Shown: positions 8,087 through 17,473 of the stretch, in pieces
Layout: each line of letters starts with the position of its first letter
Position numbering within the stretch: the stretch's first letter is position 1
NCBI RefSeq assembly: GCF_047372505.1
Contig: NZ_JBKBEU010000001.1
Coordinates: forward strand, 3,162,001-3,226,000
Length of the DNA stretch: 64,000 nt
From: Phaeobacter cretensis
GTDB taxonomy: Bacteria > Pseudomonadota > Alphaproteobacteria > Rhodobacterales > Rhodobacteraceae
Reading direction: 5' to 3'
The notes under the pieces: generated by a model
Told to the model about the DNA's origin: nothing
Seen by the model: only the letters and a program-made list of their open reading frames with translations
Databases searched by the model: none
Translations under genes and position numbers: made by a program

Positions 8087-9889
8087 TCACAGCGGTGCCG
8101 TAGCGGCATCCAACCAGCGTAGCGCCGCGTCAGTTACGTTGGGTCCAATCTTGGCCAAGACCGCTGCATGATAGGCATTCAGCCAGTCTCGTTCTGCCTT
8201 TGTCAGCATGTCTGCGACGATCAGTCGCCGGTCAAGTGGGGCGTAAGTCAGCGTACGCCAGCTTAGCATGTCTCGCTCTGGGTCGGCGGTGTCCAATGCA
8301 GATGCCGGTTCAACCACCAAAAGGTTCTCGATGCGAATACCAAAAGCGCCTTCGCGGTAATAGCCGGGTTCATTTGAGAGGATCATGCCGGGGTCAAGTG
8401 GGACCGTGCCTGCACGGCTAAGCCGTTGGGGGCCCTCATGCACACTGAGAAAAGCACCAACGCCGTGGCCAAGCCCGTGGTTGAAGTCCTGTCCGACCAG
8501 CCAGAGCGGCATCCGGCCCACAGCCTCGATGTCGCGACCGGCAAGGCCTTTGGGCCAACGCAAGCGAGACATGGCAATCATGCCCTGCAGGACGCGAGTG
8601 TAGGCCTGTTGCGCTGCAGGAGGGGGCGTGCCGATTGCCAGCGTGCGGGTGATGTCGGTGGTGCCGTCCAGATATTGCCCGCCGCTGTCCAGAACCAGAA
8701 GATGACCATCTTCCAATACCGAATTGCTGTCTTCGCTCACACGGTAGTGAATGATTGCGCCATTGGGGCCGGTGCCGGAAATGGTTTCAAAGCTGATGTC
8801 GCGCAGATTTGGATCTTTGCGGCGTTCGGTTTCAAGATGTTTGACGACATCAATTTCGCTGACACTGCCGGGCGTTTGGGCATCCAGCCAGGCGAGGGTT
8901 TCAACGACCGCTACGCCGTCGCGCAGATGTGCGGCTGCACTTCCTTCGATCTCGGCAGCGCATTTGCGGGCCTTTGGCAGGGCGCAAGGGTCACCCGCGG
9001 CCACCAAGCTGTCGCCGAGCTGATCGGCAACGATTTGGGGCAGGGATGCCAGATCCACAGCGACCGTGGCGGCTTCATCCTCTGACAGGGCAGCAACGAC
9101 CGCCAAGAAGGTCTCCGGCGGATGGACCGTGACATCAGAGCCAAGCTGACCGGTTACATCGGCGAGTTTTTCAGCGGCCATGAAAAGATCGACTCGTGCG
9201 TCGCTGTGCAGGATGGCAAACCCGTGTGCGACGGGGTTGTGGGCGATGTCACTGCCACGGATGTTCAGTAGCCACATAATACTATCGGGCAGAGTGATCA
9301 CCGCAGCGTTGTGCCCGGCGTTGCGCAAGCCTTCGGCAAGAGATGCGGTTTTTTCAGCAGAAGATAGGCCTGCATATTCAAGTGGCTGCGCCATGACTGG
9401 CTGCATTGGCGGCGCGGGCTGATCCTGCCATATGCGGTCTACCAGATTATCTGATTGCACAAACTCGATGCCATGGGCCGTGAGGGCTTTGGTCAGTGAT
9501 TGCATCTGGCTGGCAGAGTGCAGCCAGGGATCGAACCCGACGCGCCCGCCCGTCGGCAACTGTGCCTTTAGCCAATCGGCGAGCTGCACTTCGGGCCAGT
9601 GAACGGGAGTAAAAACATCAGAGACTTGCTGTTTCACCTGTGTGCGATAGCGTCCGTCAACAAAGACACCTGCGATGTCGCGCAGTACGGCACAGAACCC
9701 TGCGGAACCGGTAAACCCGGTGAGCCAAGCGAGACGCTCATCGCCGGCGGCCACATACTCGCCCTGATGCGCATCAGCGCGCGGCACCAGGAAGCCATCC
9801 AGCTCTTCACGTTGCAGTCTCTCGCGGAGGGCCTGCAGTCGGGGCGGACCTTGCTCTGGGCGGGTCGCGACGTCAAAGCTCTGGTACAT
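8087..9889 (-). CDS. Xaa-Pro aminopeptidase (aminopeptidase P, M24B)
   Basis: Cytoplasmic two-metal peptidase that removes the N-terminal residue before proline. 600 residues, matching the long three-domain form. It starts with the creatinase-type N-terminal domain (RADAHQGEYVAAGDERLAWL TGF region at about 38-60). The C-terminal pita-bread domain shows the metal aspartates in VLDSGGQYLDGTTDITRT, His in HGLGHGVGAFLSVHEGP, and glutamates in SNEPGYYREGAFGIRIEN. The ATG follows GGAG. The cobT terminator lies upstream, so it has its own promoter in 9890-10103. Confidence 0.92.
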   Translation of the reverse strand: MYQSFDVATRPEQGPPRLQALRERLQREELDGFLVPRADAHQGEYVAAGDERLAWLTGFTGSAGFCAVLRDIAGVFVDGRYRTQVKQQVSDVFTPVHWPEVQLADWLKAQLPTGGRVGFDPWLHSASQMQSLTKALTAHGIEFVQSDNLVDRIWQDQPAPPMQPVMAQPLEYAGLSSAEKTASLAEGLRNAGHNAAVITLPDSIMWLLNIRGSDIAHNPVAHGFAILHSDARVDLFMAAEKLADVTGQLGSDVTVHPPETFLAVVAALSEDEAATVAVDLASLPQIVADQLGDSLVAAGDPCALPKARKCAAEIEGSAAAHLRDGVAVVETLAWLDAQTPGSVSEIDVVKHLETERRKDPNLRDISFETISGTGPNGAIIHYRVSEDSNSVLEDGHLLVLDSGGQYLDGTTDITRTLAIGTPPPAAQQAYTRVLQGMIAMSRLRWPKGLAGRDIEAVGRMPLWLVGQDFNHGLGHGVGAFLSVHEGPQRLSRAGTVPLDPGMILSNEPGYYREGAFGIRIENLLVVEPASALDTADPERDMLSWRTLTYAPLDRRLIVADMLTKAERDWLNAYHAAVLAKIGPNVTDAALRWLDAATAPL

Positions 9890-10103
9890 CGTGGCACTCC
9901 ATCAGTATACGGCGGGTCTGTACCGTTGCCACACCATCGTTTCTGACGGTAGGTTGCGCGGAACACGTCGCAGGCAAAGGCAGGTACAAGGGGAAGGCGC
10001 GCCAAATGCGGCGCGCGCTGTTGACTTGTTGTTCCAAATCCAGAGGCTGCTGGCAACCCCTGTAACAGATCATCTGCATCAGAATGGGCGTCGCCAATGA
10101 ATC

Positions 10104-10128
10104 AAAAGCCCCGCACTCAGGCGGGGCT
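10104..10128 (-). terminator. Terminator after cobT
   Basis: Eight-base perfect stem AGCCCCGC/GCGGGGCT with loop ACTCAG; on the minus strand it runs into TTTT. It lies 30 bases after the cobT stop. Confidence 0.8.
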
Positions 10129-10157
10129 CTTCTACGTGCGCGCATTCAGGACAAGCA

Positions 10158-12035
10158 TTAGCCTGCGCGTTTCATCCCCATGACGCGGGCACGGGCGCGT
10201 GGGTCGCTATCAAACAGGGCTGCTAGCTGCTCGGTCATCGCCCCTGCCAGCTGTTCCACATCGGTGATGGTTACAGCGCGGTCGTAGTAGCGGGTTACGT
10301 CATGGCCGATGCCGATGGCCAAAAGCTCAACCTGCTTGCGGCGTTCCACCATGGCGATCACATCGCGCAGGTGTTTTTCCAGATAATTCGCAGGGTTCAC
10401 CGACAATGTACTGTCATCAACCGGTGCGCCATCGGAGATCACCATCAGGATCTTACGAGCCTCCTGCCGAGCAACCATGCGACGGTGCGCCCATTCCAGC
10501 GCCTCGCCGTCGATGTTCTCTTTCAGCAGCCCTTCTTTCATCATCAGGCCAAGGTTGTCACGGGTCCGGCGCATAGGCGCATCGGCGGCCTTGTAGATAA
10601 TGTGGCGCAGATCGTTCAGGCGACCGGGGAGTTGCTGGCGGCCATCGTTCAGCCATGCTTCACGGGCGAGGCCGCCTTTCCAGGCGCGCGTAGTGAACCC
10701 GAGTATCTCGACTTTCACATTGCAGCGTTCCAATGTGCGCGCCAGAACATCGGCGCAGATCGCTGCGATGGAAATTGGCCGGCCACGCATGGAGCCGGAG
10801 TTGTCGAGCAGAAGCGTTACGACGGTATCGCGGAACTCCGTGTCTTTTTCGCGTTTGAATGACAGAGGTGTTGTGGGGTTTGCAACCACACGGGCCAAAC
10901 GGCCTGCATCCAAAATGCCTTCTTCCAGATCAAACTCCCATGAGCGGTTCTGCTGGGCTTGAAGGCGGCGCTGCAATTTGTTGGCCAGACGGCTGACAGC
11001 ACCTTTCAGCGGTTCCAACTGCTGATCAAGATAGGCGCGCAGGCGCTCCAGCTCGGCAGGTTCAGCCAAATCCTCAGCAGCGATTTCCTCGTCGTGGGTG
11101 TCCAAGAAGACCTTGTAGTCAGGATCGGCGTCAGAAGCCGGTTGCGGCGCTGGCGGCTCCAGAGGGGCCTCGCCATCAGGCATTTCGGTGTCTTCGGTAA
11201 GATCCTCATCAGCCATCTCATCCATTGAGACCTGCGCCTGACTTTCGTCCTGCTGCTGTTCCTGGGCCTGCTCTGGATTTGCGTCAGCTTCTTCTTCGTC
11301 GGAATCATCCTGCCCGCTGCTATCGGGATCTTGCTCCTCGTCGGCGTCTTCTTCGGCGTCGCTGTCCTGTTCATCATCAAGCTGATCAGGGTCGTCGCCA
11401 AGCTGGTCGCCATAGCCAAGATCGGTGATCACCTGCCGCGCAAATTTGGCAAAAGCGGCCTGATCTTCGATGGTGTCGTCAAGATTGGTCAGCGTGTCGC
11501 CGGCCTGCTGTTCGATAAATCCGCGCCATAGTTCCATGACATTGGCGGCGGCTTCCGGCATCGGGCGGCCTGTGGCGAGATGCCGGATCAGATAACCGGC
11601 CGAAACCGCAAGCGGGGCTTCGGTTGCCGATTTGATCTGATCATAGCCCTTGCGCAGGGCCTCGTTCTGGATCTTCACATCGATGTTGGAGGCGGTGCCA
11701 GGCATATGCCGCGCGCCCATTGCTTCGCAGCGGGCTGATTCTAATGCCTCATACAGGTCACGGGCCATGTCACCCGGAGGGGCGTATTTGGCATGCACGG
11801 AATCATCGTGAAACTTGTGGCGCAGCGCCAGAGCATCGGCCGTGCCGCGAGCCAAGAGAACCTCTTCGCGGCTCATCCGGCGCGTGACCTGTGGCAAGCG
11901 CATGCTGTCCCCAGACAGGCCGGCCGGGTCAACCGAGTAGGAAACGTTCAATTCCGGATCGTTCGCCATGACCTTAGTGGCCTCGGCCAGGGCTTTTTTG
12001 AACGGATCAGCAGGATTGTCGTTTTGTTTTTTCAT
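10158..12035 (-). CDS. cobT: Cobaltochelatase subunit CobT
   Basis: One subunit of the aerobic, ATP-dependent CobNST cobalt chelatase, which inserts cobalt into hydrogenobyrinic acid diamide in cobalamin synthesis. 625 residues. The N-terminal half ends in a long acidic tract (Asp/Glu/Gln rich, about 215-300). The C-terminal third is a von Willebrand A domain with the MIDAS motif DNSGSMRG and a later SDGAPVDD. Its start overlaps the stop of the racemase-like gene by four bases, and cobS is the first gene of the same operon. A terminator follows. CobN is not in this window. Confidence 0.95.
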   Translation of the reverse strand: MKKQNDNPADPFKKALAEATKVMANDPELNVSYSVDPAGLSGDSMRLPQVTRRMSREEVLLARGTADALALRHKFHDDSVHAKYAPPGDMARDLYEALESARCEAMGARHMPGTASNIDVKIQNEALRKGYDQIKSATEAPLAVSAGYLIRHLATGRPMPEAAANVMELWRGFIEQQAGDTLTNLDDTIEDQAAFAKFARQVITDLGYGDQLGDDPDQLDDEQDSDAEEDADEEQDPDSSGQDDSDEEEADANPEQAQEQQQDESQAQVSMDEMADEDLTEDTEMPDGEAPLEPPAPQPASDADPDYKVFLDTHDEEIAAEDLAEPAELERLRAYLDQQLEPLKGAVSRLANKLQRRLQAQQNRSWEFDLEEGILDAGRLARVVANPTTPLSFKREKDTEFRDTVVTLLLDNSGSMRGRPISIAAICADVLARTLERCNVKVEILGFTTRAWKGGLAREAWLNDGRQQLPGRLNDLRHIIYKAADAPMRRTRDNLGLMMKEGLLKENIDGEALEWAHRRMVARQEARKILMVISDGAPVDDSTLSVNPANYLEKHLRDVIAMVERRKQVELLAIGIGHDVTRYYDRAVTITDVEQLAGAMTEQLAALFDSDPRARARVMGMKRAG

Positions 12036-12733
12036 TTTGTCGCGCTCACTTCATCGAGGTCGGTGTCACCCGCCGCAAGTTGGGCCAGCAGTTCCACATG
12101 TACATCCAGTGCGTCTACAACCCTATAGTCTGGGTCTTGTCCGTCAAAGGCTAGGTTCAGATCTGTACCTGCGAGAACAATCGCCTGTGCGTTCTGTGTT
12201 TCCACCAAACGTCGCCCAGCATTGAGAAACGCTTTGCTCAGTTGAGGGCTGCAAGTCCCGGCGGCGGCCATGTCCACATAGCTTTGACCCAAACTATCTA
12301 TTTCATCATCCAAAGTTACGGCCCGTGTATGGGTCAACTGCCCGTACAGCTTGGTGCGCATCACTACACTTGTTCCAAGAAGGCCAACAGTGTTCAGCCC
12401 CTGCGCAGCAAAATAGCTATCCAGTGGAGATACGGCAGAGATCAATGGAAGGCTCGACAATGCGACCGTTTCGTCGAAACAAAAATGCCCCCCCAAAGAG
12501 GTGATAGCGGCACAATCAGCTCCGGCTCCATGTAATTGATCGATCAGTCCAGCATAAATATCTGCCTGGGCTGCCCTGTTATCTAGTCGATTGTTCCGAA
12601 GCAGATCCTGAACATCAGCATGCACAATGGTTAATCGGAGAGGCAGGTTGCGGGCAGCCATGACGGCGGTGAGCCGTTGATAGTAGACCACAGTGGCCGC
12701 AACACCGATCCCGCCAATCAATCCAATATGCAT
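12032..12733 (-). CDS. Aspartate/glutamate racemase-like protein lacking both catalytic cysteines
   Basis: 233 residues with the Asp/Glu racemase fold: MHIGLIGGIGVAATVVYYQRL at the N-terminus and two pseudo-symmetric domains. In active members a cysteine sits in a CNT or CTNT motif before a histidine, and a second in GCTE. Here these positions read ITSLGGH (about 77-83, Thr or Ser in place of Cys) and LAGTDL (about 191-196, Gly in place of Cys). A cysteine two residues after the histidine (HFC) is not at the catalytic position. The gene lies 18 bases after cobS and overlaps cobT by four bases, so it is translated with the cobalt chelatase genes. Probably not a standard racemase. Confidence 0.75.
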   Translation of the reverse strand: MHIGLIGGIGVAATVVYYQRLTAVMAARNLPLRLTIVHADVQDLLRNNRLDNRAAQADIYAGLIDQLHGAGADCAAITSLGGHFCFDETVALSSLPLISAVSPLDSYFAAQGLNTVGLLGTSVVMRTKLYGQLTHTRAVTLDDEIDSLGQSYVDMAAAGTCSPQLSKAFLNAGRRLVETQNAQAIVLAGTDLNLAFDGQDPDYRVVDALDVHVELLAQLAAGDTDLDEVSATK

Positions 12734-12751
12734 GTTCGTTCCTTTGCCTGA

Positions 12752-13738
12752 TCAGCCCAGGCTCACGCTGGCAGCACTTTCGGGCAGTTCTTCGTCAAAA
12801 CAACGCTGGTAGAACTCGGCCACGGTCTGGCGCTCCAGCTCGTCACATTTGTTCAGGAAGCTAAGGCGGAACGCATAGCCCACATCGCGGAAAATCTCGA
12901 TGTTTTGCGCCCAGTTGATCACAGTACGCGGCGACATGACGGTCGAGAGATCTCCGTTCATGAAGGCGGTGCGGGTGAGATCGGCAACAGTGACCATCTG
13001 GCTGATGGTCTTGCGGCCTTTCTCGGTGTTGTAATGCGGTGCCTTTGACAGCACGATGGCGCTTTCGGCGTCGTGGCTGAGGTAGTTCAGCGTAGCCACC
13101 AGCGACCAGCGGTCCATCTGGGCCTGGTTGATCTGCTGAGTGCCGTGATAAAGACCGGTTGTGTCCCCAAGGCCAACGGTGTTGGCGGTGGCGAACAGCC
13201 GGAAGAACGGGTTCGGGGTGATGATCTCGTTCTGGTCAAGAAGTGTCAGCTTGCCATCATGTTCCAGAACACGCTGGATCACAAACATAACATCGGCGCG
13301 GCCGGCATCATATTCGTCGAATACGATGGCAACAGGGTTACGCAGGGCCCAAGGCAGGATGCCTTCGTGGAATTCGGTGACCTGCTTGCCGTCCCGCAGT
13401 TTGATGGCATCCTTACCGATCAGGTCGATCCGGGAGATGTGGCTGTCGAGGTTTACCCGCACGGAGGGCCAGTTTAGGCGCGCGGCGACCTGTTCGATAT
13501 GGGTCGATTTACCGGTGCCATGGTAACCCTGGATCATCACACGACGATTGTGCGAAAACCCGGCCAGGATCGCCAATGTGGTCTCAGGGTCGAACTTATA
13601 CGTTGCGTCGGTGGCGGGAACGCGGTCAGAGCCTTCGGCGAAGCCTTTGATGGTCATATCCGTATCAATTCCGAACACATCGCGCACCGAAAGTGTTTCG
13701 GTGGGTTTCGCGTTCATATCCAGCAAACCGTCGGTCAT
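12752..13738 (-). CDS. cobS: Cobaltochelatase subunit CobS
   Basis: AAA+ ATPase partner of CobT in aerobic cobalt insertion for vitamin B12. 328 residues, normal. Walker A GYHGTGKST is at 71-79, Walker B IVFDEYDAGRADV near 138, and the sensor-type segment ATANTVGLGDTTGLYHGTQQ near 190. The N-terminus (MNAKPTETLSVRDVFGID) is typical; the ATG at 13738 is kept because AAGG precedes it, though an ATG seven codons later is possible. First gene of the cobS-racemase-cobT operon. Confidence 0.95.
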   Translation of the reverse strand: MTDGLLDMNAKPTETLSVRDVFGIDTDMTIKGFAEGSDRVPATDATYKFDPETTLAILAGFSHNRRVMIQGYHGTGKSTHIEQVAARLNWPSVRVNLDSHISRIDLIGKDAIKLRDGKQVTEFHEGILPWALRNPVAIVFDEYDAGRADVMFVIQRVLEHDGKLTLLDQNEIITPNPFFRLFATANTVGLGDTTGLYHGTQQINQAQMDRWSLVATLNYLSHDAESAIVLSKAPHYNTEKGRKTISQMVTVADLTRTAFMNGDLSTVMSPRTVINWAQNIEIFRDVGYAFRLSFLNKCDELERQTVAEFYQRCFDEELPESAASVSLG

Positions 13739-14164
13739 CGCAGTCGATCCTTATCCTCATCCGCGCAGCCGTCGTTGGCTGCGGGCAATCCGCTGGATTG
13801 GTGCCTCATCTTGTACATAATCGCAAGGGGCCAAGACCGGGTTTGACCAGCTGTCGCGGTGTTTGATCCCAATCTGGCCATAAGAAGCCTGTCGCTCACG
13901 ACATATGCGTCAGGTTGCATAGGGTTTCGGCGAGCTCGCGGTGGCTCAGATCACTGTCACCACTGGCGCGTGAAACGCATAGCGGGGTTGCGTCTGCTGC
14001 TCGGTTCTGGGCCTGTTAGGATCAAATCAACCCTGTACAAAAGCGGTCAAAGTCGATATCAGCGCTCACTTGGATGATGCCATCCGCGTTCCTGCGCAGT
14101 CGGGGACATTCCCGATATCGGCGTGCCCTGTGGTGGCGCGCCCCGCAGCAAGCGAAATGAAATC
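13739..14164. other. Divergent promoter region between cobS and the helicase gene
   Basis: About 425 bases with no supported gene. It must hold the promoters of the cobS operon (minus) and the helicase (plus). No cobalamin riboswitch core was recognised by eye. Confidence 0.4.
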
Positions 14165-16243
14165 TTGAAAACAGCACTCGAACAAGCGCTTCAGGCGCGC
14201 GGCTACGAGCATTTGACGCCCGTCCAACAAGCCGTTACCGCGCCCGAGCTGGATCAGTCCGACCTTTTGGTTTCGGCACAGACCGGTTCCGGCAAAACCG
14301 TGGGCTTTGGCCTTGCGATGGCCCCCACATTGCTGGGTGACGCAGAGAAACTGGACCGGGCGGAGTTGCCGCTGGCACTGGTCATTGCACCAACCCGCGA
14401 ATTGGCATTGCAGGTCAAACGTGAGCTGGGCTGGCTCTATGCCGAGGCCGGAGCACATGTTGTGTCTACCGTTGGCGGTATGGACATGCGCGATGAGCGG
14501 CGCGCTTTGGAACGCGGTGCACATATCGTTGTGGCGACGCCCGGACGTCTGCGCGATCACATTATGCGTGGCTCCATCAACCTGTCGCAGGTTCGTGCGG
14601 TGGTTCTGGACGAAGCTGATGAAATGCTTGATCTTGGTTTTCGCGAAGATCTTGAGTTCATCCTGGGTGAATCCCCTGAGGAACGCCGCACGTTGATGTT
14701 CTCGGCCACCGTGCCGACGGGTATTGCGCGCTTGGCAGAGACCTATCTGAAAGATCACGAGCGGATCAAAACCGTCGCTGAAGCGTCGCAGCACGCGGAT
14801 ATCGAGTATCAGATGTTGGCTGTGGCACAGCGTGACGCCGAGAACGCCATTATCAACGTGCTGCGTTTTCACGAGTCTCCCAATGCGATTGTGTTCTGTA
14901 ATACCCGCGCTGTGGTAAACCGGATGACCACTCGTCTGAGCAACCGCGGGTTTTCTGTGGTTGCTTTGTCGGGTGAGTTGACACAGGCTGAGCGGTCAAA
15001 TGCGCTGCAATCCCTGCGCGATGGCCGTGCGCGGGTCTGTGTGGCTACTGATGTGGCCGCACGGGGGATCGACCTTCCTAAGCTGGATCTGGTTGTCCAT
15101 GCGGATCTGCCATCCAGCCATGAGACCTTGTTGCACCGTTCGGGCCGTACCGGCCGCGCTGGACGTCAGGGTGTCTCGGCGTTGATCGTTCCGCCCAAAG
15201 CAAAGGGCAAGGCCTTGCGTTTGTTGCGTGCAGCCAAGATCACTGCAGAAACGAGCCCGGCCCCAAGTGCTGATGATGTGCGCGCCCGCGATTTCGAACG
15301 TTTATTGGGTGACAAAGCCTGGAGCGAACCCGTCAGTGAGAACGAGACCGCACCGGTTGCGGAGTTGATCGAACGGTTCTCGCCCGAGCAATTGGCCGCC
15401 GCCTATCTGCGTCTTTTCCATGATCGCCACAGCGCCCCCGAGGAGCTGAGCGATCCGCAGCACGACAAGCGCGACCGTGAAGAACGTGCGCCCTTTGGCC
15501 CGTCGGTATGGTTCTCAGTTACTGGTGGTCGTAAGGCCGGTGCCGAGCCACGCCGCTTGCTGCCGATGCTATGCAACGCAGGGAACCTGACCAAGGACGA
15601 TATCGGCGCGATTCGTATTCAGTTCGACCAGAGCTATGTAGAAGTGCGTGAAAGCAGCGCGGATACATTCTGGGGGGCTGTCAAACATGGTGAGCTGGAA
15701 GAGGGCGCAACCGTTACACGCCTCGATAAAGCGCCTGATCTGCCCAAGACTCCACGCCCGCAGAACCGTGATGGCCGTAGCTTCCGCGATGATAAACGCG
15801 GCTCAGGAGGTCAGGATCGCGGTGACCGAGGAGATCGTGGTGAGCGTAGGCCTCAGGGCGATAAACCCCGCTATGATAAACCGCGTGGTGACAAACCATC
15901 TTACGGTGACAAACCGCGCGGTGAGCGTAAGCCGTATGGTGATAAGCCGCGCTCCGACAAACCGGCCTACGGTGACAAGCCACGCTTTGATAAGCCCAAG
16001 CGGACCGGTGAGGGTGGCAAGGCAACTGTAACGGCACGTGGGGATTCTGATCGCGGATCGGCGGCCTCGAAACCTGCCAAGCCAGCAGTTCCCGGAAAAC
16101 CCAAGGGCGATTGGTCCAATCCCGGCAAATCCGGGCGTAAGGGGCCGCCACCGCCAAAGGGCAAGCAGAGCAGCAAGAAAAACAAGGCCCGTGCCACAAC
16201 AGCGCAACCGGGCGGTAGCGCCCGGCCACAGCGCAAAGGCTGA
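14165..16243 (+). CDS. DEAD-box ATP-dependent RNA helicase with DbpA-like domain and GDKP repeat tail
   Basis: RNA helicase of about 692 residues. Motifs in order: Q motif (LTPVQ), AQTGSGKT, PTRELALQV, TPGRL, DEAD (VVLDEADEMLDLG), SAT (MFSATVP), then domain 2 with VFCNTRAVV, ATDVAARGIDLP and HRSGRTGRAG. A DbpA-type RNA-binding domain follows (about 490-560). The tail is basic, with about ten repeats of GDKP plus Arg/Tyr/Ser. Family members begin near KTALEQALQARGYEHLTP, so the TTG at 14165 is preferred over the GTG at 14123; neither has a strong ribosome binding site. It ends before a bidirectional terminator. Confidence 0.9.
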   Translation: MKTALEQALQARGYEHLTPVQQAVTAPELDQSDLLVSAQTGSGKTVGFGLAMAPTLLGDAEKLDRAELPLALVIAPTRELALQVKRELGWLYAEAGAHVVSTVGGMDMRDERRALERGAHIVVATPGRLRDHIMRGSINLSQVRAVVLDEADEMLDLGFREDLEFILGESPEERRTLMFSATVPTGIARLAETYLKDHERIKTVAEASQHADIEYQMLAVAQRDAENAIINVLRFHESPNAIVFCNTRAVVNRMTTRLSNRGFSVVALSGELTQAERSNALQSLRDGRARVCVATDVAARGIDLPKLDLVVHADLPSSHETLLHRSGRTGRAGRQGVSALIVPPKAKGKALRLLRAAKITAETSPAPSADDVRARDFERLLGDKAWSEPVSENETAPVAELIERFSPEQLAAAYLRLFHDRHSAPEELSDPQHDKRDREERAPFGPSVWFSVTGGRKAGAEPRRLLPMLCNAGNLTKDDIGAIRIQFDQSYVEVRESSADTFWGAVKHGELEEGATVTRLDKAPDLPKTPRPQNRDGRSFRDDKRGSGGQDRGDRGDRGERRPQGDKPRYDKPRGDKPSYGDKPRGERKPYGDKPRSDKPAYGDKPRFDKPKRTGEGGKATVTARGDSDRGSAASKPAKPAVPGKPKGDWSNPGKSGRKGPPPPKGKQSSKKNKARATTAQPGGSARPQRKG

Positions 16244-16249
16244 GCCAGT

Positions 16250-16284
16250 CAAAAAAGCCACGGGGTATATGCTCCGTGGCTTTT
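16250..16284. terminator. Bidirectional terminator between helicase and beta-lactamase genes
   Basis: Perfect eight-base stem AGCCACGG/CCGTGGCT, flanked by AAAAAA before and TTTT after, so it can serve both convergent genes. Confidence 0.85.
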
Positions 16285-16335
16285 GTATATCTGGCGGTCA
16301 GCGTACGCGACGGTCGCTGACTATCAGTCGGATGG

Positions 16336-17220
16336 TTATTTGCGGGCTTTGATTTCATCAATCATGACGCGTCCGATATCGGAAATTGCCTGATTGCGAT
16401 CTGACAGTTCTACTGTTGTTTCGGTGATGTAGATGGCTGCGAGATATTGCTCGCCCTGTGTATCCTGCAAAAACGCAATCAGCCCACGCGAGCCCTGTGC
16501 ACCGGCGCCAGTTTTATCACCGATACGCCAGCCTTTTGGCAGATGTGCCCGGATCAGATCATCAGCAAGCTGATCGCGCTCCATCCAATCGGCCAGCTGC
16601 GCGGATGACGTGTCAGTGAGCAGGGTGCCGAACAGCGCCTTGTTCAGGGAAGACAGAATGCTGCGCGGGGTCGTGGTATCGCGTGGGTCGCCTGGCGTAC
16701 CGGTGTTTAGATCGGTCTCCCAGCGGTCTAAGCGCGTTGTCTGATCGCCGATCTGTTGCATATAGCCGGTAAACTCCTGCGGTCCGCCAAGGCGCTCCAA
16801 CAGCAGATTCGTGGCTGTGTTGTCACTGCGGGTGATCGCGGCGTCACAGAGTTGACCGACGTTTAGCTGCGCATCTATGTGGTGTTTCGTGACATTCGAA
16901 AAGCCCACCAGATCTTTCTTGCGGATATCGACTTGTGCAGAGAGCTGTTCGAGCCCCTGGTCTACGCGGGACAGGATCGTGGCGCACAGCAATGGCTTGA
17001 ACGTGCTGTTCAGTGGGAAGCGTGAGTCGGCGTCATGGGCGATTTCCCATCCAGAGGCTGGATGAATGAGAAGGACACCTATTCGAGCGTCCAGCCTATC
17101 TTGCCAGGCGCGAACAGTGGATGTGAGGTCCTCGGCCAAAGCTTGTGTTGCCAGAAGCAGAGCTATTGCAATAGCACCTGCGCTTGCGATGCATTTTGGA
17201 TGGCGGTGAAATAGGAGCAT
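16336..17220 (-). CDS. Class A beta-lactamase
   Basis: Periplasmic serine beta-lactamase of 294 residues. All class A motifs are intact: STFK at 72-75 (catalytic serine and lysine), SDN at 132-134, ETDLN at 168-172 (general base Glu and its Asn partner) and KTG at 236-238, followed by AG. The ATG at 17220 gives a clean signal peptide (AIAIALLLATQALA) and follows an AAAGAAAG stretch; the frame is open 27 codons further upstream but that would hide the signal. No ampR-like regulator is adjacent. It looks like a native chromosomal gene; the substrate range cannot be read from the sequence. Confidence 0.9.
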   Translation of the reverse strand: MLLFHRHPKCIASAGAIAIALLLATQALAEDLTSTVRAWQDRLDARIGVLLIHPASGWEIAHDADSRFPLNSTFKPLLCATILSRVDQGLEQLSAQVDIRKKDLVGFSNVTKHHIDAQLNVGQLCDAAITRSDNTATNLLLERLGGPQEFTGYMQQIGDQTTRLDRWETDLNTGTPGDPRDTTTPRSILSSLNKALFGTLLTDTSSAQLADWMERDQLADDLIRAHLPKGWRIGDKTGAGAQGSRGLIAFLQDTQGEQYLAAIYITETTVELSDRNQAISDIGRVMIDEIKARK

Positions 17221-17416
17221 GGATGTACTTTCTTTGCTCGGTGTCAATGTCGCCGGTGGATTCATAGAGCAAACCGGGATGCACCGATTTTGGTGCACCA
17301 CGGAGCCTCAGGTTTTTTGGCTGGCTTTTTCGGGCACGGGGTCACTCTTGTCGAGAATGCTCAACTGGGCCTAGTGACGCTCGGCGGGAACCTGCGTGTA
17401 GATGTAGGGCAGGCAC

Positions 17417-17440
17417 AAAAAAGCGCCGCTTGCGCGACGC
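17417..17440 (-). terminator. Terminator of the J-domain protein gene
   Basis: On the minus strand GCGTCGC, loop GCAA, GCGGCGC (one G-U pair), then TTTTTT. Confidence 0.8.
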
Positions 17441-17473
17441 CTTTTGTCTTTGTGGTTCACCCAGACGCGCCAC

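Noticed and set aside
12032..13738. B12 riboswitch near cobS/cobT
   Set aside because: I looked for the conserved cobalamin box by eye in 13739-14164 and saw none.
14066..14872. Minus-strand frame over the helicase start
   Set aside because: Antisense to well supported helicase motifs; no family match.
16336..17220. Acquired resistance cassette
   Set aside because: No integron site, insertion sequence or shift in codon use is visible around the beta-lactamase gene; it looks native.
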